Assembly (NCBI GenBank): GCA_905250885.1
Contig: CAJNOQ010002917.1
Coordinates: 1 to 22,160 of the forward strand
Origin: Didymodactylos carnosus
Taxonomy: Eukaryota; Rotifera; Eurotatoria; Philodinida; Philodinidae
DNA length: 22,160 nt
Reading direction: 5' to 3'
The notes under the pieces are model-generated. The model ran no database searches. It saw only the letters and a list, made by a program, of their open reading frames with translations, and had not been told where the DNA came from. Positions 10,855 through 19,860 of the stretch are shown one piece after another. The translations under genes and the position numbers were made by a program. Each line of letters opens with the position of its first letter. The stretch's first letter is position 1.

Positions 10855-11394
10855 TGGCCTATAAAAAAGTTTCAGGCATGCTTCAGGTATACTTTTATAT
10901 AATTATATATCCCTCTATTCTATTTTACGTGCTGTAAATAAAAATGTGCTTCTAGTGCTATATTATCCAGGAGTGTAAACTCTGATAAATTGTATCTATT
11001 ATTACTTTGTCACGTCAATACTTTAGTTTATCAAATAGAACATGTAATCACAACCGCTGTCAAATCCCAGATCGTTAACCGCTATCCCCAAAACAAACAG
11101 CATAAGAACGATCTGTTAATCTTACCGTACACTGCCAGTTTCAGGAACGTCAATTTACGATCTAGAAACGGGCAGTGTCCGAGTGGAGTTCATATTATAT
11201 ACCGTAAACGGATCGCTTTCTGTCGGCTGAAAAACGGCGACTTAGAATTTTTTCTTTTTCTCCTATATACAAGTCAACGAAACTTTTGTGAATCGTTGGT
11301 TTATTGTACAACCGTACCCCATAGGATCCTGTCATTATAATGTATCTTCTAGTGAATATACTTGATAATAGGTATCCGAGCACTTGTATTTATC
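10855..11394. other. Unannotated region with a hairpin
   Basis: There is no gene I can support. An open frame at 10990-11340 (+) lacks an ATG start and has no known motif. A strong hairpin lies inside it: ACACTGCCAGTTTC (11129-11142) pairs with GAAACGGGCAGTGT (11165-11178), 13 of 14 positions, around a 22-nt loop. Local GC content (11080-11250) is higher than in the flanks, which may mark an old element. Confidence 0.3.
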
Positions 11395-11700
11395 TTAGGT
11401 ACCTATGCGGGTACTCTGCTACATGAATGTCATAGGTGCTTGACATTTTTTTTCAAGTAAATATTACTTAAGAAGTACCCAATTACTTGCGCTGGATGCA
11501 GGTACAGGTTTTTTCTGTTCACCGTTTTGTGTCGCGTTCAGACATAGATGAAAGAAAAACATATGTTTACGAGAATGATTGCGTTTTTATTTTCACAAGA
11601 TCACCTAAAATTGTTGTCCGTTTGGTACCCGCTAAGTAATATTTTACTTGCAGGCACCTATGACATTCTTATAGCAGGATACCCAACTTGGGTACCTATG
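11395..11700. repeat. Foldback element with GGTACC-rich arms
   Basis: The left arm (~11395-11480) carries TTAGGTACCTATG, GAATGTCATAGGTGC, TTCAAGTAAATATTACTTA and AGTACCC in order. The right arm (~11623-11700) carries the complements in reverse order: GGTACCC, TAAGTAATATTTTACTTG, GCACCTATGACATTC and GGGTACCTATG. Arms are ~80 bp with small gaps, and the spacer is ~140 bp. It looks like a MITE or foldback transposon without coding capacity. A 14-bp piece of the right end (CTTGGGTACCTATG) recurs at 15159-15172 in the API5 intron element. Confidence 0.6.
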
Positions 11701-11979
11701 CTCACATGCAGCGATATACTGTTGTTCGCTCAAATTTTAGTGGAAACTTGTTCTTCTCAGGATTCCAGAATAAACGCATAGTTTTAGATTAGAGGAAGTG
11801 ACCTTTTCTGGGCTTGGTACTAAGATAACACCCTGACCTTAGAAGTGATACTAGACATGATATCAATATAATCCAAAATTGTAAAAACACTATTTTTTGA
11901 GGAAGGAAGTCAAAAATATGAAATGTTCGTAAACAAACGTTTAACTGAAAAATCAAAGGTCACGTTTTCCACTTTTTAT
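11701..11979. other. Intergenic, nothing recognised
   Basis: No repeat or gene is clear. If the Nprl3-like exon upstream on the minus strand were part of a live gene, its next exon should lie here; I could not find one. Confidence 0.3.
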
Positions 11980-12208
11980 TCAGGGATCATAAAACTGGGT
12001 ATGTTCGCTATCTTTCCCTAAAGTAATACTTTTATCTTCACTAGAACAATGAGAAAAATTATTAAGTAAATAAGCCGCTTGAAGATCGATATGAATAAAA
12101 AGCAAGCTAATTATTTGATCAGTTTTTAAAATTAAATACGGAAAACGATATAATAGCAAAACATCGTTCTTTGGACTTATTATGAACAAAACACTTATCG
12201 TGTTTGAA
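11980..12208 (-). pseudogene. Possible N-terminal exon of an Nprl3-like protein
   Basis: An open frame of ~75 codons follows a good acceptor (TTTTAG at 12214-12209, minus strand). Its first part, NTISVLFIISPKNDVLLLYR, resembles the N-terminal longin-type strand pair of Nprl3 (family pattern ISV...S......LLFRYP). Nprl3 is a subunit of GATOR1, which restrains TORC1 when amino acids are low. Against this, the first coding exon with ATG is not seen, the C-terminal half of the frame does not match the family, and no later exons are found. It may be a gene fragment or chance similarity. Confidence 0.22.
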
Positions 12209-13187
12209 CTAAAACTAGAAAAGGAAAAAAAAGATTTTCAAGCTAAACAAAGTTTCAGAATTATTGTAATAATGTTCATCTTCGAGCTGAAGCTTTGCAC
12301 AGATATTCTTCTCTGTGTAAATTGCATTGACGATATTACTGCAAACTCTACTGGACTTTGCAGCGGATTTTTCAAAAAACACTGCTTTTTTAAAGAAATT
12401 CTTTTGTCTTCTATACAAAAGCATTTTTAAGTAAAATAATTGACATATCAGCTCATCAAACTGCAATGAGTGACGTGTAACAAAAGCAAGAAAAGTTTTG
12501 ATAGCAAAGATCAGATTTGAATTCCAATGTTGATCAAAAGTCCACAAATAGTTTGTATATGTGTATCATTTCGTAAACATAGTATACCAACATTAATGTA
12601 ACATAAATATGTCGATTCTGTTTCCATCCATTTGGAAACTTAGCAGTTATCACTATTTTTATTTTCATTCAAGTACGTATGATATCGTGCACAAACATAG
12701 AAAAACATAAAAGCTTTAAACTAACTCTCATGTTTAGAGTGAGGTTAAATAAAGCGTTTAAACAACTTAACAAGAATATCATCATGATCAACTTTTCTAT
12801 GAAACTGTTGTACATTTTGCAGTTACAGTGTGACACGAAAGAGAGACAAACATATGATACATGTACAATGAAAGGAAAAAGAAAAAAACAAACAAAATCA
12901 TATAAACACATTTTCCTAGAACTGACCTATTGTATGTTTCGCGTTTATTAATACTACAAAAAAACAAAATCAACGACAAAGAAAAGAAGAAGAATATTGT
13001 ACTTTCAATCAGAGGGTAAGAAAGCTTACCACACATCGAGTACTCAAAAAACAAAAAAACAAGAAAATATTAAACACAGAACATTTTAGCAAACACAACA
13101 ACAAAGTTTTGTAGTTACAACGTAGAATAAATATCAAAGAGTACGTTTGATCATGCTTGTTTATCCACTGCATATTTTATATTTTAT
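12209..13187. other. API5 3' flank, low-complexity intergenic DNA
   Basis: An open frame on the minus strand at 12547-12215 has no ATG start and no recognised motif. 12640-13130 is A-rich on the plus strand, so both strands give spurious frames rich in Phe or Lys. The API5 transcript should end within the upper part of this region, but I see no canonical AATAAA close to its stop on the minus strand. Confidence 0.35.
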
Positions 13188-16100
13188 CTAATAACGCTGA
13201 TAATAGCCTCGACGATTTTTTGTATTTGTGTATGTTGAACGATTGTTTGATGCTGAAAAAATTATAGACTAGTAGCTAAACAATCAAAATTTTTCTTCTG
13301 AACATTTGACTTTTTGTTGCTAGTATCTGTCCATCTAACGCAGAGGTATGTAAATTTGATTTTTAAAGCATAAAGTGACAGGGATTTTACGGGAATCTCT
13401 CTCTTATCTTTCATAGCAAGGATCTATATTACATTTATATTAGATAATATGCAAATCATTAGTATCACTTACCATCGCCACTAAATTTTCCTCCAGGCGG
13501 TTTATAAACAGCTTGTTCAGGTCGAGAAACACGTTTATTTGATATATTATCTTTTGTGTTTCCATTTGCTCCATCTGATTCGGATATTGAACGTTTTAAT
13601 TCTTCCTTCAAATAAGAACAGTAGATTCCAATCGCATGGAGAAAAAATGAGTTTGTGTAAAAAACAACAACTTACAATAGGTTTCCATGACAAGATGACA
13701 GTTGTTTTGAATGATGGTGGAGATCGACAAAGATCTCTTAACAAGGCTTGATTATTTGAACAAATTTTATATGCAATTAAACGTGATTTTTTCTAAATAA
13801 AGAGAAGTTTTATATAAAAATAAAAACATTTTTGTACAATACAAACCTGTTCATCTTGATCGTCTGTGTCCGATTTGATATCTATAGCTGCTTTTAATTG
13901 ATTAGTATAATTTGATAAACCACGATAAAGATATCTTAATCTAGACAAAAATGTGAATTTAATTAAAGAGTGAGATACAAAGATTTCTTGTTGCATTTAC
14001 CTTAAACGAAAATCTTTCATTTTTTCTTGATTTTCATCAGCTATTAAAAAATCGGGATATTTTCGTGACAGTTGATGTAATGAATACATTAAACATTCGA
14101 TAAATGAAAACTGAAAATTGGGGGTCTCATTATTTATTGATGATGCCTGTTGTTCTACCGATTCTGGTTGAGGTTTTGGTAAAAATGTCTAAATGGTATG
14201 AAAAGTTCGTGTAACTATTGTAATTCCAATACTGGAAAATCAACTTACCAATAAAATATCAAATAGTTTGCCTAAACGTTCTTTTACATTTTCAAATTCA
14301 CCACAATATGGACACATTTCAGCTAATATACGAAATAAATCTAACTTATCATCGGATGATAATGATAATTTCGGTACATTTTCTATAACATAATCTAACA
14401 TAAATGTAACAAATCTTGTCGAATGAACGTTTTTCTAGAAGGAAAAAATAAAAATCGGCTAATGATTCCTAATAGCTTGATTCAGTAGATACATATCTCT
14501 AATTGTTTTAGTAGCTCGAAACAATAGTTTTAACAATAAACAATATTTAACGTACCGAAAGAAGTGGAACTGCATGATTCATAAATGTTGCTACAACAGC
14601 AATTCGTTCAGTGTCTTCACCCTAAAAATAAAAATTTTCTTACACACACTAGTTAAATATAGACTAATAAGTGATTTGAGCATTTGTTGTTATCTACCTC
14701 ACTTGATTCTACTTTTTACAACAATATTTCAGATTCTTTAAGGGTACCCCTCCCCTCATTTTGCGCTTTCCGCAAAAATGCTTTGAAATAAAACCTAAAA
14801 CTCACTAAGGCTTCATATTTTCAGAACTGATTGAAAACTCAATGAAGCACTTTTTCATTTTTGTTTCAAGTTTTTAACTATTGTCGTTCACCAGTTTTCC
14901 AGGAACCTCGGTTTTTCACTGGATCACATTACAACCGCTTAAATTTCATCCGATCGAGTTAAAAATTTTACCATAGATACTCAAGCTCATAGCGCAGAGG
15001 TATGATTTTGGAATTTTATTTTAGATCTTTCTTTACCGAGCTATAGAAAAAACACCGAAAAACTTTCAAAAACCAAGTTTTTAAATTTTACAAACTCTAT
15101 AACTCGATAAACAAAGGTCTAAAATAAAATTCCAGAATCATACATACTGCGCTATGAGCTTGGGTACCTATGGTAAAATTTTCAACTCGATCGGATGAAA
15201 TTTAAGCGGTCGTAATGTGATCCACTGAAGCCAGGTAGCAAAAAAATAGTTTTCAAGAAAAAACGCATTTTGTACATAGACCAGTTTTTTCAGGGCATTT
15301 GCCGCGATGCTTATATCTCCATGAAAACTCATCAGAAAATTCTGAAAGATGGCTCATTGTGAAGGAAATACTTTCTTCCATCAGACTAAGTGTAAGAAAA
15401 ATATGGAATATACACAAAAGGAGAGAAAAGTTTATGAATTGTTTATGAAAAATTGAGTTTTTTAGGCTTTGAAGAAAAAACTTCAAAAATGTATAACTTT
15501 TTGAAGAAAGGTCATGGAGTGCCAAGAGTGGTCTCATTTTGTAGCCCACACTTCCCTCTACATTAGGCTGTGCTCAGCTCAAAATTCGAAATTTTTTCAA
15601 AAAAAGGGTGAAGGGAACTTAACCTCAAATTGAAGCTTTAAAAAATAGTTGCGATAGAGAAATAACACATGATGGTATCGAAAAAAGTTGAACAGGTTTA
15701 TTAACAGAATCATTGTAACAGAAAGGAACTATTGATAAATCGCGATCTTCGAGAAGAGAGTTTGTGGGAGAAAAAGAAAGATTTGAGCAATAAAATTCTT
15801 CTTGTTCAAGTCGAGTTGAATGTCCAAATATAATTTTTAGTACGATTATCGGAATGAGATGGATAATCAAAATGAGAATAAACCCCAAAAGTAGTTTCAA
15901 TTGATTGTAAATTATAGTTATGGTTGAATTATTCTCGAAAAATGTTTAAGCAGATTTGTCAATAGCTATTTTAGAAAAGATTTTCCAAAACTTTGTCTTA
16001 CATTCCATCCTTCTTCTAAATGACATTGAGTCGTAATCATATTCACTAATTCTTGACGTGTTAATAATGTCTGCATTGATTTCAAACCAGATAACAGCTT

Positions 16101-17137
16101 TATGACTGTAACAAATTCTTCAGGATCGAGATAGTTTGCAATCTAAATTGACATAACAGATAACAATATTAGTACATACTGTTTATAACTTCTATGCGAG
16201 AAGAAAAACACTATGTTTTTAATTAATTATTCATGGAATTTGCTCAACTCTTCGTTAACACTATTTTTACTTCATATAAGCTTTATTTGATAAGTATAAT
16301 GTGGTGTACAAAAAAGAGAATGAGATTTTTACTTACTTCTTTGGATTTTTTAATAATATGTTCTTCAACATCTTTTGATAAATCATTTTCATCCAAGGCA
16401 CCAATTCGTGTACATAGAAAACCTATGTAAATATAAATAATAATTATCATCTGTTTATTAGATGATAAAAAATAATACGTACGTAATGCTCGTTTTCGCA
16501 AAAGATCTTCCTGCGAACGTTGTATCTCATTTAATATTTCAGAGACTGTTTCTGAAATTAAAAGTATGAGAATAAATACAACGTATGATACATGTTTGAT
16601 ACTCAATCTTTGCACTACCTATCTGATTCAGATAATAAACAGCTAATAATGAACCTTGAACCTGCGTTATTTCAGTGGCATCGTTAGCTTGTAATAGTTG
16701 TATTAAAATTGAAACAACGCGTGGTAATGTTTCTGGGGAGGCACGAACCAATGTTGGAAGTTCTTTAATGGCTTGTTTACGTATCTAAAGTCAAAAGAAA
16801 CGTAATTTCTAGACAAGAAATACATTTTTATTAATCTTACTGTTATATCTTCATCTTCACATAAATCAAATATTGCTTCTAAAGCTTTGGTCATTTCTGT
16901 CGGAAAATTTTTACAAAATCGTCCAATGAATTGTAATGCCAAACGTTTTTCTTTTGGGCCAGCTTTTGTTGCATCGATTAACTTCTGAAATGATTCATGC
17001 GCCTAAACGCAGCAAAAAGAAAATAATAAACGTTTTTATTTCAGAAACTATGATGAACAGACCTCAGGTGAGTTATTTGATTCATTTTTATCTGCTAAAA
17101 TATTATAATATTCGTAGATATGATCAATCGTCACCAT
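13188..17137 (-). CDS. API5: Apoptosis inhibitor 5 (API5/AAC-11), 13 exons
   Basis: Exons on the minus strand, 5' to 3': 17137-17063, 17002-16841, 16784-16619, 16551-16483, 16422-16337, 16142-16002, 14621-14556, 14434-14249, 14188-14001, 13940-13847, 13792-13676, 13605-13473, 13252-13188. All introns are GT..AG, and phases join to 515 aa plus TAG (human API5 is ~524). Family landmarks, in order: IYEYYNILAD at the N-terminus; KEKRLALQFIGRF and IFDLCEDEDIT (residues ~43-79); IRKQAIKELP; VKLL-type helix FVTVIKLLSGLKSMQT; KNVHSTRFVTF; LAEMCPYCGE; FSFIECLMYSLHQL; RSPPSFKTTVILSWKPI (~434-450); and a KR...KR basic stretch followed by VYKPPGGKFSG and an Arg/Tyr-rich tail. API5 is an all-helical HEAT/ARM-like nuclear protein that opposes apoptosis and binds factors such as Acinus; this is family knowledge. 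The basic stretch fits a nuclear signal. Nothing looks broken. The sixth intron (1380 bp) hosts a foldback element. Confidence 0.95.
14742..15618. mobile_element. TTAA-bounded foldback element in API5 intron 6
   Basis: TTAA stands at both edges (14738-14741 and 15619-15622). The ends are weakly inverted: GGGTACCCCTCCCCTC on the left and, reversed, GTTCCCTTCACCC on the right. Inside is a strong inverted repeat with arms of 130 bp each (14917-15046 and 15097-15226), ~90% alike and separated by 50 bp. The arms carry CTGGATCACATTAC, AAATTTCATCCGATCGAG and AGCTCATAGCGCAG. There is no transposase frame. TTAA borders suggest a non-autonomous piggyBac-type element. It lies wholly in the intron, so API5 splicing should be intact. 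Confidence 0.6.
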
Positions 17138-17184
17138 AATGAGTTTTACACAGACAGCTTCAGATACGTCCAGAAATTCAATCT
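17138..17184 (-). promoter_or_regulatory. Possible splice or SL trans-splice acceptor upstream of API5
   Basis: 45 bp before the API5 ATG, the minus strand reads TTTTATTTTATTTTAG (AG at 17184-17183), a strong acceptor. The 45 nt that follow are open in the API5 frame but do not match family N-termini. No matching upstream exon is visible nearby. Bdelloid rotifers are known to add a spliced leader to many mRNAs, so an orphan acceptor just upstream of a start codon fits a trans-splice site with a 45-nt 5' UTR. A cis-spliced 5' UTR intron is the alternative. Confidence 0.45.
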
Positions 17185-17341
17185 AAAATAAAATAAAAGT
17201 TTCTATACAAACAGGTAGAATATGTAGTATTAATATTCCAGATGCATGTGCGTAAATTCTGTTCATTCTGCTTCATGGAGGTAATTTCCCTCAGTTTCAG
17301 AGATTATTTCATCAATATGTTTATCTAATTCTTCAACTTAA

Positions 17342-17644
17342 CCCTTTCTTGCCCTATGGCACCTATAGGTGCCGTTTTATAAAAATTTAGTTCACTTGAA
17401 CTATTAGACATTTAGAAACAGATTTTATATCAACTTAAAGCCTATCTATTGTGGACTTCAAATCAACAATCTGAATGTAATCTTTATCATAAAAATATTT
17501 TTTTTAACGTTCACTAAAGATTTTTTTTGATGTTCACTCGGATTTGGTTCAAACTTTTCCTGTGTATATTGGAGGCCATACGATTGATGCTATTGAGCCA
17601 GTTGTCCTTCAGAACCGTCAGGTTTAGCCAAAGGCAAAAAAGGG
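17342..17644. mobile_element. piggyBac-like MITE with TTAA duplications
   Basis: TTAA flanks both sides (17338-17341 and 17645-17648). The element starts CCCTTTCTTGCC (17342-17353) and ends GGCAAAAAAGGG (17633-17644), whose complement is CCCTTTTTTGCC: 11 of 12 terminal bases pair. A subterminal perfect palindrome GGCACCTATAGGTGCC follows the left end. CCCTTT..TGCC ends with a TTAA target are typical of the piggyBac superfamily. At 303 bp with no open frame, it is non-autonomous. The near-perfect ends and intact TTAA pair suggest a fairly recent insertion compared with other elements here. Confidence 0.85.
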
Positions 17645-17691
17645 TTAAAATCATATAAAAAAGGAAAACATTCAGTTATGTTTGTTCGTAC

Positions 17692-18022
17692 TCAATTGTT
17701 TCTGCTTTTGTTGTGTTTTGCGTCTAAGTCCTCTGTACGTCTCTTCGTTGGGTTAAGTTTCACTGGAAAAAAAAGCTTTTTGCATTCCTCAAAAGGACGA
17801 CAGGAATTTTTCTAGATATCACTGTGTGGCCGTACGTCTAAATTCTGTTTTTATTAAAACCTAAATTGTTAAGAATGAATGTGACAGATAAATTAATCTG
17901 CTCCATATCTAGCATAAGGACATTTTTCTACTACACTTGCACATACTCTTGATCAGTCATTATTCGATGTGTCGATACAGAAGCCGGAGGAATAGAAAAT
18001 ACGGTAATTACACAAACAATTC
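17692..18022 (-). pseudogene. Coding-like scraps between DYW exon and API5
   Basis: Three pieces on the minus strand read like protein but do not join cleanly. 18022-17931 gives VFSIPPASVSTHRIMTDQEY and then stops. In another frame 17933-17893 gives VVEKCPYARYGAD and a stop. 17811-17692, after a TCTAG acceptor-like site, gives 39 codons including LFFPVKLNPTKRRTEDLD and a stop. They lie downstream of the DYW exon and could be relics of one gene or of separate inserts. I do not recognise the family, and the pieces may be chance. Confidence 0.25.
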
Positions 18023-18086
18023 AAGTTAAAGCTTATTTTTTATTCAACTGTAATTCTATCAACATCAAAACACAAAAACAAAATTG

Positions 18087-18352
18087 TTAAAAATAATCCC
18101 TACACGAACAATAACCATCTTTGAAGTGATGAATACGATTTTTATCACGAACAGTTATTTCACATTGTCTGATTCTAGATATGCGTTTTATGGCATCATG
18201 ACAATCGCCACACATCCGTAGATTATTTGTAATTTGGATCATTTTGGGAGACGAAGGAGAAGAAACGAAATTAAAAGCTAACGCTAGTCTCTCCGAATGG
18301 CCAAACAACACAGATTCAATACTTTCTTTACGACCTATAGCACGTGATATCC
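18087..18352 (-). CDS. C-terminal exon of a DYW-type PPR protein
   Basis: 87 codons follow a TTTAG acceptor (18354-18353) and end in a stop. Landmarks of the DYW cytidine-deaminase domain, in order: ESVLFGHSERLALAFNF (the HxE zinc/proton-shuttle motif at His18 and Glu20 of this exon), NNLRMCGDCHDAIKRISRI (CxxC zinc ligands at Cys47 and Cys50), ITVRDKNRIHHFKDG and CSCRDYF at the C-terminus (DYF in place of DYW). All expected zinc ligands are present. In land plants such proteins edit C to U in organelle RNA, with tandem PPR repeats choosing the site. DYW genes have also been reported in bdelloid rotifers and some protists, thought to come by horizontal transfer. No PPR repeats are found upstream in the window: 45 bp before the exon the sequence enters a Harbinger element. 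Whether this is the last exon of a live gene with a long intron or a stranded fragment is open. Confidence 0.85.
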
Positions 18353-18397
18353 CTAAATGTAATAAAGTAAATAATACCTTTTACTTTCGTAAGAACA

Positions 18398-19860
18398 GGG
18401 GCCAGTTTCTTAAAAAAAGTCAATTTTCCTACTGAAGTTTTAAACTAAAAAGTATACTTAAGTTAAAAAAAGTTGTATATTTTTTGCTGTGTTTGACTGC
18501 GTCAAAAAAAATTAAACAAAAGAAAAGTTTACAAAATGGCTTTAATTGCTATATTAGCAGCAAGAGCATTGAGACAAGAACGTGTTTATTTCGATCGTTC
18601 AAATCCCCTGGAATATATGATAGAAAATCAGTTTTTAGCACGTTATCGATTTCTAAAACAAGCAGTAGTAGTTTATTATTAAATGAAATTGAACCTCATC
18701 TTCAACATCCAACCTCTCGTAATCATGCAATACCTCCAGTTATTCAACTTTTAACGGCATTACGTTTTTATGCCAGCGTTTGGTTCTTTTATATGGGTGA
18801 TGATGTGTATAGATTATCTAAAACATCTGTTAGCAGAATAATTTCAAATATTATCGATTTTGTCTGAAAAACCTATTCAAAGTATAAATTTCCAACAACA
18901 GTACAATAACAAAATTTTATAAAGCAAACATTTTATCAACGAACAAAATTTCCTCAAATAGTCGGTGTTATTGATTGCACTCCCATTATGATTAAAACTC
19001 GGAGTAAAAATGAAGGTATGTGCTTAATGCTATTCGTGTGTTCTTGTTTTCACTCGAGTTTAGCCATACTGTAAGTGCAATCAATAACACCGATCATTTG
19101 AGGAAATTTTGTTCGTTGATAAAATGTTTGCTTTATCAAATTCTGTTTCTGTTGTTGAAAAGTTAATCCTTTGAATAGCTTTTTCTGTTAAAGGGAGTTT
19201 GAAGTTTACATGTGTTAATTGGAATGGGTAGAGTAGGTCGAAGAGATTATACTCCTCATTTATTTAATCTCTTTTTTTAAATGATGATATAAATTACACT
19301 TAGACAAGCATGATAGCACAGTTTTATGCAAACCAGATCCTCTCAGAATCCAAAAAAAAACACTTAGTTTCGGTCGGACGGAATCTGTGCATGATCGTAG
19401 CGTCGTTATGCTGCTGTAGTTGGATAGTTAAATGGAGTCAGTCAGGCTCCCATTGAATAACGATGGTGCAACACAATCATCTAATGTTTTTAATATAATA
19501 ATACCTTCCCCTTCATCAACTAATCTTCAATCTCCTGCTTGTTTCTTGATAATATTTTCATATTCATTACCTTATTTTCTTTACATTTTCGGTGCATCAC
19601 ACAGAAAATATAGGAAAAAAGCAGCAACAAAGACTTTAATTCAATTACATTCTGTAAATTTATACGCATCTCTTCAAACTGAGGGACATTTTGTCGCTCT
19701 TTATTCTGTTACACCACAATCTTCTTTATGACTCTTGACAAATTGCATTAAGTTTAGCCGAAGCTCGCCTTCAGCGTACCCTAAGACTCAAGTTTTTTTC
19801 TATTTTTAATTCACTTCCTTTTTCCGGTCCAGCTTCTTCCGATTCATAAGAAACTAGCCC
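18398..19860 (+). mobile_element. PIF/Harbinger DNA transposon, decayed
   Basis: Ends: GGGGCCAGTTTCTTA (18398-18412) and TAAGAAACTAGCCC (19847-19860), inverse complements with 1-2 differences. The start GGG and CAGTTTC core fit Harbinger termini. Inside, on the plus strand, are pieces of a HARBI1-type transposase: MALIAILAARALRQERVYF from 18536, then after a frame change LLNEIEPHLQHPT, PPVIQLLTALRFYAS and DVYRLSKTSVSRIISNI (to 18867), then KFPQIVGVIDCTPI (~18945-18990) with the first catalytic Asp of the DDE triad. The rest of the catalytic core is missing and is replaced by an inverted duplicate of its own sequence. A matching 3-bp target duplication was not found. No second Myb/SANT-like protein could be assigned; the frame at 19432-19731 has no known motif. 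Confidence 0.8.
18870..19185. repeat. Inverted duplication of transposase sequence
   Basis: Left arm 18870-18981 (CTATTCAAAG ... TTGATTGCAC) and right arm 19075-19185 (GTGCAATCAA ... CTTTGAATAG) are inverse complements of ~110 bp with a long near-identical core (about 18916-18980), around a ~93-bp spacer. The arms have diverged outside the core. Both arms encode the KFPQ.(V/I)GVIDCT region, so two transposase copies were joined tail to tail rather than one mutating. Confidence 0.8.

Noticed and set aside
10990-11340. A 116-codon open frame on the plus strand
   Set aside because: It starts at TTG with no ATG, matches no family I know, and overlaps a hairpin and an antisense frame; kept only as a note.
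12215-12547. A 110-codon open frame on the minus strand upstream of the Nprl3-like exon
   Set aside because: No ATG start, ends in a Phe run from a T-tract, and does not match any Nprl3 segment.
12669-13054. Overlapping open frames on both strands
   Set aside because: Mirror images of each other in A-rich/T-rich DNA, with hydrophobic or lysine-rich composition expected from the base bias.
15305-15345. CTGATGAG on the minus strand as a possible hammerhead ribozyme core
   Set aside because: No GAAA and closing stems at the needed spacing.
15253-15900. Two minus-strand frames in API5 intron 6
   Set aside because: They lie in the foldback element and intron, have no match to API5 or a transposase, and the flanking exons join without them.
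18595-18612. TTCAAATCCCC resembling a tRNA T-arm
   Set aside because: It is part of the transposase frame and no acceptor, D or anticodon stems can be built around it.
19432-19731. A 99-codon frame inside the Harbinger element, a possible second transposon protein
   Set aside because: No Myb/SANT pattern on the plus strand. The minus strand has acidic stretches that could fit but is full of stops, so no product was assigned.
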